DNA of 64,000 nucleotides from Leptodesmis sichuanensis A121 (GCF_021379005.1 NZ_CP075171.1:434001-498000); one strand, 5' to 3'; counted from the first letter of the stretch, positions 19,880-29,883 are shown. Program-made: numbers and translations. The notes: generated by a model not told the origin, from the letters alone.

Positions 19880-19923
19880 AGCTATGTGGGTTATTACGCT
19901 ATCGCTCAACACATCTTGCAACT

Positions 19924-20298
<375 letters not shown>

Positions 20299-20357
20299 TT
20301 ACCAGTGCAATTTTACTCAGAGAAGTCCGAATAAATACCCAGTTTACGAATGGCCAA

Positions 20358-23300
20358 TTAAGAATTGGTATAACTTTCCCCAGAATTGGGAGGCAGGGGA
20401 ACAACACTGTTTGTATGCCCCATTTTTTTCAGCATGGTTTGCACCTGATCCACCACCAGGCGATCGGGATCACGCTGCAGCTGCTGCAGCAATTTCGGCA
20501 TAGCGCGAGGAGACGCCATCCACAAATAGGCCAGCACAGCTTCGCGGACAAAGCCCTTGGGATGGCGGAGGCAGGAAATGGTTTGTTCCGCCGTTAAAGT
20601 CCAACGGGCCTGACGGGCCAGGTGAAAACAGCAGGCGATCGCCCAATCTGACAGGAAGTGACGCAACTCCAGCAATCGACGCAAGCGATCGCTAGGCTGG
20701 GCCGGATTATACTCCACAAGCTCAGATAGGCTACGCAACTTTTCCCAATCTGAATTGCCATCTAAAACATTGAGCAAGGCCCGTTTGCTGGGAATATCCA
20801 GAGTATTATCTAAAATTTCCAATCCCCGTGCCACGTTGCTCCGGGAGGCCGATTGCAGATTAAAGGCTGCCGCTTTCACTGCTCCAATCGGATACAGAAA
20901 CTGCATCAGCATGAAAATTCGTTCCTGGGCATCCATCTGCAATGCTTTCAACGCCCGTCTGAGCAAATCGGCTTCTCGCAGCCGCACCCGATCTGGGGCA
21001 AGATCCATCAAGGCTCCATACAGTTGGCCGATGAACATCAGTTCTTGATCAATTAATTGCTCAACGCCACTGCGTCCCATCCGATCAAGTACACTCTCAA
21101 TCCCCACATCTCGCGGCATTTCTAACAAAATTCGCAAAATATTGCGGCGATTCGTTCCCCAGGCAATCATTAAATGGGAAATGAGGGCATCGAGGGCTTC
21201 CAGACTGCCAATCAAACCGATCGCCTGCCATGCCCGTAGCCTGACTGCATCCGGCTTTTGCACATCCTCAGCCAGCTTTACCAGCATCGGAATGGCCTCA
21301 TTATCCAGCCGCACCAGAGCTTTCATCGCTGCTTCCCGCGTAGATTTATACTGCAATCCCCGCAGTAGCGATGGGTAGAATTCTTCCAGATGGGTGGCTG
21401 CGATCGCCTCCAAAATTGCCCGCCTCACCCGCAGCGACTTATCCTGCAACAATGTTGGGATGTAGATTCGGAGTGCTTGCAGATAATTTGCATCTGCCAG
21501 CGCACGACATCCCATGACCCGTTCCCGCTCTAATTTGTGAGTCAGCATTCGTCTCAAGGCCGTGGTTGCCTCGGCCTTTTGAGTTGGATTCCCCCGGCGT
21601 AGCATCAAAGAAGCCGCTGTACCACGAACCTCTGGATCCACATCTGTCCGCAAATAGGGCCGCAATTGCCGGATATCGGGGGATGCTTCCGTTAACCAGA
21701 CAAATCGCAAAGCCAGAGCCAACACATCAGGGGGAGGCGAGAGCTCAACCAGCGTTTTGACCTGAGGCAGATAAGCGGGATTAGGATACAGCAACATGGC
21801 CTCCAATCCCCGATGCTGGAGTTTAGGAGAAAAATTTGTGAGATGAGGAGCCAGCACCTCTCCTGCGCTTTTTGGATCAACCTTACTGAGTAGATCAATA
21901 CAGGACTCTTTGCGGTCTTCGGGAGCTGGTTTATCAAGGGTTTCCACCACCCAACGACGCAGTTCCAGTTCATCCACATCCTGACTGAGTTGACCCCGCT
22001 CTGCACTCATGACCAGTAGATTGACATACCTGGCCCGCAGCAGCAAAATGGCCAAAATCCAGACCAGAGCCATCAGTAGCATGACGGGAAATAACCAATC
22101 CAACTGGGCATCTTTCAGAACCAAGCTGAGAGTCAGTAAGGCCAGTCCAGTCACTCCCGTAGAAATGGGTTCGGCAACTCCTCTGACGATCGCCTGAATC
22201 CGACTCCGAACGCTATCTGGAATCGGCTGGAAAAGCACCGGACTGACACTCGCAAACAGCGTGTAGTGCAATAGCTCATCCAGAAGTTTAAGCAGAACAA
22301 TTCCCATAAATAAGGGCTGTGTCCAGGTAAGATCAGCCACCAGTTGAGGGGGCCATGCCGGACTGGAGATCAATAAAGCACTCAGAAGGGCGATCACTCC
22401 CGGTAACACAACCGAGGCCGCAAATACCCCCACCCGTTCAATCACCCGACTGGAGGCTAACCACTGCATCGCCACTTCCAGAACCCCCAGAATGCCATTG
22501 AACATCCCCAGGAATGCCGCAATCTGACCTTCAGAGCTAGAAAATTGTTGCTCCAGCGCACCCAAAAAGCGAAAATCTATCAGCAAAAACAGCACCTGAG
22601 CCAGGATAAAAAAGGCAAACAGCAGCACTACATAGCGCCTGAGCGGCCCTTGAATTGGGCGGGTTCTGGAGAAGTCAGAAGGCTGTTCCTCGATCGCAGC
22701 CCGTTTTCGCAGAAAGTCGGGAAATGCCTGCTGGTAAGCCTGACTGAGATAGAGCAGAATTCCGGCCCCAATCAGCATCATCACAAACGACAACAGCACC
22801 ACATTGTTCAACCCGACCCAAGAAATTAAGACTCCCAGCGAGAAACCGCTGATCACATCTGCCACCAAAATGCCGCTGCTGATCAGGGGGTAGGTGCGTT
22901 TAATCTCCCGAATGTTAAACAGTTGGTTCGCGGTAATTGAGGTATTGAGGTCATTCAACACGTTAATCGCCTCAATCCATAGCCGCATGAGAAAGACGGT
23001 AATCCCGGCAAGGCTGGCCTGCCAAAATTCAATGCCAGCGATCGAGAAGTGGGCAAGTTGAAAAGGATAGGAATTCTCAAAGCTGAGGCCAACCCAGAAG
23101 CAGAGCAGGGGAGCAGCCATCAGCAAGGCAATAACGACAATTACCCGGCGCAAGGGCAAAAATTTCTGCAGGTAGGAGTAGAGAAAGCTCAAGCCAGAAC
23201 CAATCCCAGCACTGGCCATGTAGATCCAGGGCAATCCCTCAGCCGTGTAAGTTTTCAGAAATAGATCTGTTGTAATTGCCTCTAACCAGACCAACCCAAT

Positions 23301-23435
23301 AGAGGTGACGGCATAAAATGCAAACATCAGGAAAGTTCGTTCAGCCTCTTCCGAACGAAGGTTCACCCCTTGCAGAATTTTCTGCTTCCACCTCTGGTTA
23401 ACAAACCTCTGGTGAATCTGCTTAATGTGCCCCAT
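20358..23435 (-). CDS. nucleotide-transporter-like membrane protein fused to HEAT repeats
   Basis: The 1025-residue protein has an N-terminal membrane half (about 30-475, roughly twelve hydrophobic helices) resembling the Npt1/Npt2 (TLC ATP/ADP translocase) and MFS superfamily, beginning 'LRSEEAERTFLMFAFYAVTSIGLVWLEA'. The C-terminal half (about 490-1000) is a series of HEAT-like helical repeats ('VRRAILEAIAATHLEEFYPSLLRGL', 'REAVLAYLWMA'). Such fusions occur in free-living bacteria whose transported substrate is unknown. HEAT repeats usually bind proteins, so a transporter under protein control is an inference. Confidence 0.82.
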   Translation of the reverse strand: MGHIKQIHQRFVNQRWKQKILQGVNLRSEEAERTFLMFAFYAVTSIGLVWLEAITTDLFLKTYTAEGLPWIYMASAGIGSGLSFLYSYLQKFLPLRRVIVVIALLMAAPLLCFWVGLSFENSYPFQLAHFSIAGIEFWQASLAGITVFLMRLWIEAINVLNDLNTSITANQLFNIREIKRTYPLISSGILVADVISGFSLGVLISWVGLNNVVLLSFVMMLIGAGILLYLSQAYQQAFPDFLRKRAAIEEQPSDFSRTRPIQGPLRRYVVLLFAFFILAQVLFLLIDFRFLGALEQQFSSSEGQIAAFLGMFNGILGVLEVAMQWLASSRVIERVGVFAASVVLPGVIALLSALLISSPAWPPQLVADLTWTQPLFMGIVLLKLLDELLHYTLFASVSPVLFQPIPDSVRSRIQAIVRGVAEPISTGVTGLALLTLSLVLKDAQLDWLFPVMLLMALVWILAILLLRARYVNLLVMSAERGQLSQDVDELELRRWVVETLDKPAPEDRKESCIDLLSKVDPKSAGEVLAPHLTNFSPKLQHRGLEAMLLYPNPAYLPQVKTLVELSPPPDVLALALRFVWLTEASPDIRQLRPYLRTDVDPEVRGTAASLMLRRGNPTQKAEATTALRRMLTHKLERERVMGCRALADANYLQALRIYIPTLLQDKSLRVRRAILEAIAATHLEEFYPSLLRGLQYKSTREAAMKALVRLDNEAIPMLVKLAEDVQKPDAVRLRAWQAIGLIGSLEALDALISHLMIAWGTNRRNILRILLEMPRDVGIESVLDRMGRSGVEQLIDQELMFIGQLYGALMDLAPDRVRLREADLLRRALKALQMDAQERIFMLMQFLYPIGAVKAAAFNLQSASRSNVARGLEILDNTLDIPSKRALLNVLDGNSDWEKLRSLSELVEYNPAQPSDRLRRLLELRHFLSDWAIACCFHLARQARWTLTAEQTISCLRHPKGFVREAVLAYLWMASPRAMPKLLQQLQRDPDRLVVDQVQTMLKKMGHTNSVVPLPPNSGESYTNS

Positions 23436-23503
23436 TCAACCGTTGCTTCCTGTTTTGCAGCGTTTCTCTGAACCTACCAATGGTTCAGTTTTCCCTAAAG
23501 ACG

Positions 23504-23549
23504 TAAAAAAACCATCTAGAGCACTATCTTACTAAAGTGCCCTGGATGG
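23504..23549 (-). terminator. rho-independent terminator of infC
   Basis: On the minus strand a stem beginning CCATCCAGGGCACT pairs with AGTGCTCTAGATGG and is followed by seven T residues. It lies about 40 bp after the infC stop and before the HEAT-repeat transporter gene, so the two are separate units. Confidence 0.88.
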
Positions 23550-23589
23550 CTTGCATTTTAGAAACTGCTTAATGTTCTGTTTCAGAACT

Positions 23590-24117
23590 TTACTTCTTGG
23601 GAGCCAGGAGCATCATCATGTTTCGTCCTTCTTGCTTAGGCGTTTGTTGCACTTCAGCCAGTTCTTGTAGATCTGTTGCCAGACGAGTCAGCAAATCTCT
23701 AGCAATGTCGCTATGCTGAATTTCCCGTCCTCTAAACATAATGGTGGCTTTTACCTTATCGCCATCTTTCAGAAAGCGCTTGGCTTGGTTGAGGCGGACA
23801 TTGTAATCATGTTCCTCAATTTTGTAGCGCATCTTGACTTCTTTAACGTCAACGGTATGCTGCTTCTTCTTGGCTTCCTTTTCTTTCTTGTCCCGTTCAA
23901 ACTTGAATTTTCCATAGTCAATAATTCGGCAGACAGGGGGATCTGCCTTATCTGTGACCAGCACCAGGTCTAGTTCCTTCTCTTCTGCGAGCTGCAGCGC
24001 TTCCCGAGGAGTCATGATCCCTAGCTGGGAGTTGTCAGAATCAATTACTCGGATTTTGGGAAATCGAATACGTTCGTTAATGATTGGTAGGTCGCGGGTT
24101 GGCTTATTTCCAGTCAC
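23590..24117 (-). CDS. infC: translation initiation factor IF-3, no ATG start
   Basis: The 175-residue IF-3 binds the 30S subunit, keeps 50S off and proofreads the initiator codon. The N-domain ([19 protein letters not shown]), the lysine-rich linker helix ([14 protein letters not shown]) and the C-domain ([38 protein letters not shown]) are complete. The start is unusual: an in-frame TAA at 24127-24129 leaves only ATA (24124-24126), CTG (24121-24123) and GTG (24115-24117) before the conserved region. I give GTG; the family consensus M-P-V-T would fit initiation at CTG. No Shine-Dalgarno is seen. Rare start codons at infC are known from E. coli, where IF-3 represses its own translation. Confidence 0.95.
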   Translation of the reverse strand: MTGNKPTRDLPIINERIRFPKIRVIDSDNSQLGIMTPREALQLAEEKELDLVLVTDKADPPVCRIIDYGKFKFERDKKEKEAKKKQHTVDVKEVKMRYKIEEHDYNVRLNQAKRFLKDGDKVKATIMFRGREIQHSDIARDLLTRLATDLQELAEVQQTPKQEGRNMMMLLAPKK

Positions 24118-24123
24118 AGGCAG

Positions 24124-24467
24124 TATTTAAAGTTAACAGTTAGATGAGTAATGAACAGCAAATCGATCCGAAAGTAGGTCAACTTAACTTTGGATAGAGA
24201 TCCAGTCTAACTATCTTAGAAGAGAGATAGGGGTACCCAGTCAAAACGGGGAATGAATCATTTAACTTTTTCAGGCTACTCATTGTATCTGACATTTTAC
24301 TCGCTCTACCAGGCTGGCTGCTGCTTTGTTAAGGTAAATTCCAGGATGTATCAATCTATTTCCTTAGGGCAAACGTGGCTAACCTTACTGTAGCCATCGG
24401 TTGAACCGCTTAGAATGGGAATTAGAATTTTGTAAAGGTTGTTTAACGGTTTTGTCCTGAGGTAACG
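24124..24467. other. divergent spacer infC / hydrolase
   Basis: About 340 bp with no gene. It must hold the divergent promoters of infC and the alpha/beta hydrolase. I see no clear -35/-10 pair, operator or riboswitch in it. Confidence 0.4.
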
Positions 24468-25442
24468 GTGACACAGTGTTTGCCCTGGTATCGCCGAGTC
24501 GGTCGGCAGCGAGATTGGGTATGGCGAGGTTGGCAGACGCGCTATCTCTACGTTCCCTGTAGCACCAGCGATCGCTCCACCCCTTTGATCCTGCTGCATG
24601 GATTTGGAGCATCCATTGGGCACTGGCGGCATAATTTAGCGGAATTGGGTCAGGCTCATCCCGTCTATGCACTGGACTTACTGGGATTTGGAGCCTCGGA
24701 AAAAGCCTCTGTCTCCTATGGGTTGGAGTTATGGGTAGAACAGGTTTATGACTTCTGGCAAACCTTCATTGGGCAGCCTGTAGTCCTGATCGGGAATTCG
24801 ATCGGATCCCTGGTCTGTCTGGCGATCGCCTCAGCCCATCCCGAAATGGTGAAAGGGATTGTGATGCTGAATTTGCCGGATTCGTCCGTCTTGGAAAATC
24901 CACAATGGGTCCAAACCACTCTCAACCTGCTCAACCCCCTGACCAAACCGACTTTAGGCATCGCGAAATGGCTGTTTACAACGCCCCTGGTGTTTAATCT
25001 GGTGTTCTGGATGATTCGCAGTCCCTGCTTTATTCGCCTGTGGGCAAAACAGGCTTACGCCACTCCGACAGCCATTACAGATGAATTATTAGAAATCTTA
25101 TCGGAGCCAGCCTACGATCGGGGGGCCGCCCGCACTCTCCGTAAAATGGTGAAAGGTAAAGCCAAAAGCAGCGTCAATTACTCTGCCAAAACCGTTCTGC
25201 CAACTCTGGAAATTCCCATGTTGCTGTTTTGGGGCCTGAAAGACATGATGGTGCCGCCCAAACTGGCTCGGTTGTTCCTGAAATACAATGCCAATTTGAA
25301 ATTAATCGAAATTGAAAATGCGGGCCACTGCCCCCACGATGAATGCCCAGAGTTAGTCAACCGCGAAATCTTAAACTGGATTGCTTCCTGGGATGCTCCT
25401 GCAAAAAATCGGATTGCTGTAGAAAACCTGCAGAGTTCCTGA
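24468..25442 (+). CDS. alpha/beta-fold hydrolase
   Basis: The 324-residue protein has the alpha/beta-hydrolase oxyanion motif HGFGAS (44-49), the nucleophile elbow GNSIGS (Ser111), an acid in FWGLKDMMVPP and the histidine in ENAGHCPHDE. It starts at GTG 24468 with GAGG seven bases upstream. Relatives in cyanobacteria and chloroplasts include pheophytinase-like and other esterases; the substrate is not predictable. It is convergent with the NurA gene. Confidence 0.88.
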   Translation: MTQCLPWYRRVGRQRDWVWRGWQTRYLYVPCSTSDRSTPLILLHGFGASIGHWRHNLAELGQAHPVYALDLLGFGASEKASVSYGLELWVEQVYDFWQTFIGQPVVLIGNSIGSLVCLAIASAHPEMVKGIVMLNLPDSSVLENPQWVQTTLNLLNPLTKPTLGIAKWLFTTPLVFNLVFWMIRSPCFIRLWAKQAYATPTAITDELLEILSEPAYDRGAARTLRKMVKGKAKSSVNYSAKTVLPTLEIPMLLFWGLKDMMVPPKLARLFLKYNANLKLIEIENAGHCPHDECPELVNREILNWIASWDAPAKNRIAVENLQSS

Positions 25443-25481
25443 GTACTTGACGCAAGAAACTCGATTGATGAGGTGTACTCT

Positions 25482-26765
25482 TCACGCAATGCTGCCCCGT
25501 TTGCGGGCTTCTTTGTAGGACACGCCAACGTTTTGCAGTCCGGCGCGGATCATTTCCTGCTCTAAAAAGGCAAAAAAGCGGGCACGATCGCCCCCTCTGA
25601 CGACCGCCTGATTGTGGGCTTCGGCCAGAGAGACGGGATAGCCATACCCTTTCTGCACCTGAGCCAGGGTAATACTGAGGGCTAAGTCTAACAGTTCAGA
25701 ATCTTCCATTACCCAGGCAGGCACTTCGATGCGAGCCACTTCCGTGCCCACATGCAGATAGCAGAAGTAGATCTGGTGGTGGCCATACTGCTCCAGGATG
25801 TTAGCCGAACTCCGCCAGAAGGGGCTGCGCTGTCCAGGTTCTAACTGCATGGCCCACAGTTTTGCATCTTTTAAAGGTTCCAGCACCTGACAGGGCAAGC
25901 GATCGCGCTGATCACTGCAGTGTTTTCCACAATCCGGCGTTTCGTAGGGGCAGGCAGGCAATCTGAGGAAATTCAGTGATTCCCCACTGCGGGATGCACT
26001 GAGATAACCCACCAAAGGAATTCTGGCTGCTCGCAACTGTTCCCAGGCTTCCAGGATGGGAATCAGGATGCGATCGCGGGCTTCTGTCGGCAGGGGTTCT
26101 AGGAACCAGTAAATGAGAGAACCATCGGTGAGCGCGAGGGTGGGGGGATGGGAAGAGGCGTGGGGGGGTGGCAGGGTGGCGGGGTCGAGGGGTGGAGTTG
26201 CTTCTTCTCCACCTTTCCTAACTCCCTCATCTCCCCCATCTCTCTTTCCCATCGCTCCCCCTTTCACCATCGCTCCTAATTCCGCTAGAGCGATCGCTTC
26301 GGAGACGGTACGGCGATAGCCCATCCATTCTTCTGTACGGATGCCCCACTGACGGGAAACATACAGATCTTCGGGACGGTAAAACACTTCTGGAAGGCTG
26401 TCCAGCAGGGGGAAGCGATTTTGGCCATAGGGCAAGACAATACGGCCAATATTGATCAGGTAACAGTAGGCAATTTCATGGTGACTGGGAGCAATTTGGG
26501 AGCCATCGGTGGCCAGTACGGTATGGGCCGTTGGGGGAATGGCGATAGAGGCTCGTAGATTCAGGGATTCAATCGGTTCCGCGGCTGTAAAACAGAGCCG
26601 ATCGCGCCAGGTTTGCAGGCGGCTAACCAACTCCTGCTGCTGCTGAAATGCCTGGTTTAGAAAGGTGTTGGCTAATTGTATACGGTTTCGGGTGGCCGCT
26701 GCTTCCTGGGTTAAATGATGGCTAATCCCCTGCATTTGCTGGGCCAGTTTCGTTAAATCAAGCAC
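25482..26765 (-). CDS. NurA-domain nuclease
   Basis: The 427-residue protein has the two aspartate motifs of the NurA family: VLATDGSQI (Asp87) and ALTDGSLIYW (Asp214), the predicted metal ligands of this RNase H-like nuclease domain. NurA nucleases act in DNA end resection, in archaea together with HerA; no herA is in this window. The N-terminus is a helical region (Q-rich, about 1-60). A conserved-looking cysteine cluster (C..ETPDCGKHC) lies near residue 280. Residues about 166-208, between the two motifs, are a low-complexity Gly/Pro insertion. Confidence 0.85.
   Translation of the reverse strand: MLDLTKLAQQMQGISHHLTQEAAATRNRIQLANTFLNQAFQQQQELVSRLQTWRDRLCFTAAEPIESLNLRASIAIPPTAHTVLATDGSQIAPSHHEIAYCYLINIGRIVLPYGQNRFPLLDSLPEVFYRPEDLYVSRQWGIRTEEWMGYRRTVSEAIALAELGAMVKGGAMGKRDGGDEGVRKGGEEATPPLDPATLPPPHASSHPPTLALTDGSLIYWFLEPLPTEARDRILIPILEAWEQLRAARIPLVGYLSASRSGESLNFLRLPACPYETPDCGKHCSDQRDRLPCQVLEPLKDAKLWAMQLEPGQRSPFWRSSANILEQYGHHQIYFCYLHVGTEVARIEVPAWVMEDSELLDLALSITLAQVQKGYGYPVSLAEAHNQAVVRGGDRARFFAFLEQEMIRAGLQNVGVSYKEARKRGSIA
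26142..26270 (-). repeat. low-complexity insertion inside nurA-like gene
   Basis: A purine/pyrimidine-biased run (GGGGGGTGGCAGGGTGGC and CCCTCATCTCCCCCATC-like units) encodes GGAMGKRDGGDEGVRKGG...PPP. It resembles intergenic degenerate heptamer repeats of cyanobacteria and breaks the NurA domain just before its second aspartate motif, without shifting the frame. Confidence 0.65.
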
Positions 26766-27204
26766 TCAGCTATCCCTACTGCGATCGCCAGTTTGATCCT
26801 ACAATTCACTTGTACTAAATTCATCCGTACTGAAAGTGGCATCAGAGATCGTCTACCCCAAAAGTGCTGGAACGATCCTCACTTCTGTAACATGGCTCAA
26901 GTGCAAAGCTCAGGGATTCTACCAGAACGTGGAATGATGATTCCAGTTTTTCTGCCAATGTGAGGGATGAACGAATTGGTCTACAAAGAACTAGGAACCT
27001 CCTGAGTCGAAGCATCCCCCTGACTTCGAAGCCATCAGCGATTCCCCGCTTCGCCTGATTAGGCCTGGTCAATTAATCAGAGTCCTGGAGAAAGAAAGCA
27101 CTTTCTCATCAAGCTGTCTCCAGGAATAGTCCTTGATCGGTGCTCGATCGGCGATCGACATCAAGTGCCTGTAATTACCAAAAACATCAGGTGCTGGCTT
27201 TGTC
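26766..27204. other. gene-free spacer upstream of the CAP protein
   Basis: About 440 bp. A minus-strand frame at 26842-27072 has no recognisable protein character. The only structure I see is the nested hairpin at 27083-27125. Confidence 0.45.
27083..27125. other. nested hairpin upstream of CAP gene
   Basis: TCCTGGAGA (27083-27091) pairs perfectly with TCTCCAGGA (27117-27125), and an inner AGAAAG-CA-CTTTCT hairpin (27093-27106) sits within the loop. It could be a leader structure of the CAP gene 130-170 bp downstream or a palindromic repeat; no T-run follows. Confidence 0.4.
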
Positions 27205-27255
27205 GTGAGCAATTTTGACAGGGCACTGCACATAACCTCTCACTCAAAAAGATAC

Positions 27256-28137
27256 ATGACCACAAATTTGAATTTTGTTCATCATTCATCCTGCCTCCAT
27301 ACAGGACACCCTAATCCTTCACCCTTAAGTACATCGCTTCCGGCTTCTGGTTCTAGCGTTACCAGCCCATCCGATCTCACCGCTCCGCTGATACAAGGGA
27401 ACACGCTATCAGGCAGTTCAGCGCCGTTAATCCCTGCCCATCTCGAAATTTCTACCCCAGTCTTTCCCGGTAGTACGCTCGACTCTAACCTGCCGATCTC
27501 ACCTGCCACTTCTGCGGCTTCCCCCCAAACCCCACAGGTGGATGTAATTGCCCAAACTCTGGCTCCGGGCACTTATGATGTCAGCATCTCCCCTACCATT
27601 CCGGCGATCGCAACTTCTCTCCCCGCACTATCTCCTGCCGTAGCGACACCCTCTCCGGTTCCTTCCGTGGTGGAAACACCTCTAGTCGCGCCCCCTGCAG
27701 CCGCCCCAATTCCCGACTTTGTGCAACGGGTACTTAATCTCACCAATCAATTCCGGGCAGCTAATGGTCTAGCACCTCTGCAACTGAACATTGAATTAGA
27801 TGCCGCAGCCCTGCGTCATTCTCAGGACATGGCCCTGAACGATTACTTTGACCATAATGGGCTAAATGGGTCTACTCCAGCCAGTCGCATGAATCAGGTG
27901 GGTTACAGTTCTTCTATTTATGGAGAAAATATTGCCGCTGGTTACGACACCCCTGAAGAGGTTGTTCAGGGATGGATCGACAGTCCTGGGCATCGTGCCA
28001 ACTTGCTCAACCCCAGTTTCACGGAAGTTGGAATTGGCTACTATTACCTGGCTAACGATACTGGCGTGAATAATTACTACAGCTATTGGACGCAGGATTT
28101 TGGTGGCGGTGATTTGAATCCTGCAAGCTACGTCTGA
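27256..28137 (+). CDS. CAP/SCP-domain protein
   Basis: The C-terminal ~140 residues are a CAP (SCP/PR-1-like) domain: 'VLNLTNQFRAANGLAPLQLN', 'HSQDMALNDYFDHNG', 'GENIAAGY...EEVVQGWIDSPGHRANLLNP' and 'YWTQDFGGG', including the conserved His and Glu residues. A long Ser/Thr/Pro-rich region precedes it, as in many secreted cyanobacterial CAP proteins. No convincing signal peptide is seen from either start (GTG 27205 or ATG 27256), so the export route and true start are uncertain. CAP proteins are extracellular; their bacterial activity is mostly unknown. Confidence 0.85.
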   Translation: MTTNLNFVHHSSCLHTGHPNPSPLSTSLPASGSSVTSPSDLTAPLIQGNTLSGSSAPLIPAHLEISTPVFPGSTLDSNLPISPATSAASPQTPQVDVIAQTLAPGTYDVSISPTIPAIATSLPALSPAVATPSPVPSVVETPLVAPPAAAPIPDFVQRVLNLTNQFRAANGLAPLQLNIELDAAALRHSQDMALNDYFDHNGLNGSTPASRMNQVGYSSSIYGENIAAGYDTPEEVVQGWIDSPGHRANLLNPSFTEVGIGYYYLANDTGVNNYYSYWTQDFGGGDLNPASYV

Positions 28138-28150
28138 GTCTAGAGTTCCC

Positions 28151-29497
28151 CTATCCTTTCAATACCAGGAAGCGGATTGCTACATAGAGAGCAAGCGAGA
28201 TCAGTTGCGTCAGCATTACCGGAATGCCGTATTTGAGGAAGACATTAAAGGGAATTCGTTTGCCGTGCTGTTCCGCAACCCCCGCCGCCACAATGTTAGA
28301 AGATGCGCCTACCAGCGTGCCGTTGCCTCCCAGCGTTGCGCCGGACATCATGGCATAAAACAGCGGTAGGGTTTCTGGAGGAAATTGTCCACTAAATCCG
28401 GGAGCCAGTACCTCTGGGCCAGCCAATCCTGTGTTTACCAGATATTGCTTAAGCAACGGCACCATGACTACAACTAGCGGAATGTTGGGAACAACGCTGG
28501 AGATCAGTCCAATCGTAAACAGGAGTGCCAGGGTTCCCAAAGCAATATTGTTGCCGACGATCACTGCCAGTAGACTGGATACGCTGATGATCACGCCTGT
28601 TTTCTCCAATCCCCCAGTCAGTACAAAGACACTCATAAAGAAAATCAAGGTCCCCCAATCCACATCCCGCAAGATATTGTGAACGGAATCAATTTTGCTG
28701 AGGTGGGTAAGAGTTAAACACAATGCTGCTCCAAACAGTGCCACTGTAGCTGGAGAAATAGACACGGGAAGCGTTTCGCCAATTACAAAAAATATTAGTA
28801 CCAGAGCTACAATCAGGCTGCCCAGGGCCAGAATCCTTGGATGATTAATTTCCGGTACTTGCATCTGGTCTAAATTATTCAATTGCTTGCTCCAGATAGT
28901 TGGAAACAGGATCGGTAAGAGAACTACCAGCACAAGTACCGCGATCGCACCTCCCAGGCTCAGTTTCCATAAATACTCCAAAAAACTCATATTGATGGCA
29001 TCGGCAACAATAAAGGTGGCCGGATCTCCAACCTGCGTCAACAAGCCAGAGCTATTGGCTACAAACACCATCAGGATTAGCAAAGGAACAAAGTTTACGC
29101 CAATATCTTCTGCCAGCGGTGGAATCAACGGAGCCAGCAGCATCACTGTTGTGGCATTGGGCAGCACAGCGCAAATCGGCGTTGTAATGGCAACAATTCC
29201 CAGCAACAAGCGCTTGCCTTGCCCTTTAGCCAGCAACACCATTTGAACTGCCAGATATTCAAACACGCGGGTTGGCTCAAAGGCCCGTACCATCACCATT
29301 ACCCCAAAAAACAGTCCCAATGTGGCGTGGCTTTTACCAATGTAAGAAATGGCTTCATCCAGGGTCAAAATATTTAAAAGAATCAATAGCAAGGCACCTA
29401 ACAGCGCTGCAATGGTGAGATGTAACCATTCCGTGATCAGCAGAATAATCACTCCTACAAAAATTGTGAGCGCAGCGATCGCTTGCCAGGTGTCCAT
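28151..29497 (-). CDS. ArsB/NhaD-type ion transporter
   Basis: The 448-residue membrane protein has about eleven hydrophobic helices and the ion-transporter superfamily motifs: 'AVLPNATTVMLLAPLIPPLAE' in the first half and 'GATLGGNGTLVGASSNIVAAGVAE' in the second. These are the paired helical-hairpin regions of the ArsB/NhaD/CitM group. Members move anions such as arsenite or dicarboxylates, or exchange sodium for protons; without an arsenic context a sodium/proton or organic anion role is more likely, but is not shown. Confidence 0.87.
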   Translation of the reverse strand: MDTWQAIAALTIFVGVIILLITEWLHLTIAALLGALLLILLNILTLDEAISYIGKSHATLGLFFGVMVMVRAFEPTRVFEYLAVQMVLLAKGQGKRLLLGIVAITTPICAVLPNATTVMLLAPLIPPLAEDIGVNFVPLLILMVFVANSSGLLTQVGDPATFIVADAINMSFLEYLWKLSLGGAIAVLVLVVLLPILFPTIWSKQLNNLDQMQVPEINHPRILALGSLIVALVLIFFVIGETLPVSISPATVALFGAALCLTLTHLSKIDSVHNILRDVDWGTLIFFMSVFVLTGGLEKTGVIISVSSLLAVIVGNNIALGTLALLFTIGLISSVVPNIPLVVVMVPLLKQYLVNTGLAGPEVLAPGFSGQFPPETLPLFYAMMSGATLGGNGTLVGASSNIVAAGVAEQHGKRIPFNVFLKYGIPVMLTQLISLALYVAIRFLVLKG

Positions 29498-29809
29498 CCA
29501 AGTTGCTCCCTTAGTAGCTCCGGAAAACGGTGAGATGTTAACTGCTAATCAAAATAGGGCAAAAAGCTCAGTTAGCAGCCATCTACCCATTAGAACAGGT
29601 AGGCAGGGACTCTAGCGAAAACCACCGAAATGAACCTGGATTTGGCACCCATCATTATCTGTCGGTTCTCTCTGTATTGTGATAATCGGAAGTTGATCAG
29701 TATCCTGCATCAGGATGTGTCAGGTTGAGATGCCTTACTGAGAATAACTGTTCCAGAAAGGGGAGTTCTTCAAACTACACAAACCTCTTCTGGAGAGGGG
29801 TTAAGAGGA
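29498..29809. other. spacer between transporter and tRNA-Val
   Basis: About 310 bp. Apart from a possible short hairpin just downstream of the tRNA (CCTCT/AGAGG at about 29784-29798, followed on the minus strand by TTTG), I see no gene or clear signal. Confidence 0.4.

Positions 29810-29883
<74 letters not shown>

Noticed and set aside
24351-24672. Minus-strand open frames opposite the alpha/beta hydrolase start
   Set aside because: They overlap a gene with intact catalytic motifs and a good ribosome binding site on the other strand, and have no protein-like pattern.
26842-27072. Minus-strand open frame of 76 codons upstream of the CAP gene
   Set aside because: No domain-like pattern or ribosome binding site; the frame could be chance in a 440-bp spacer.
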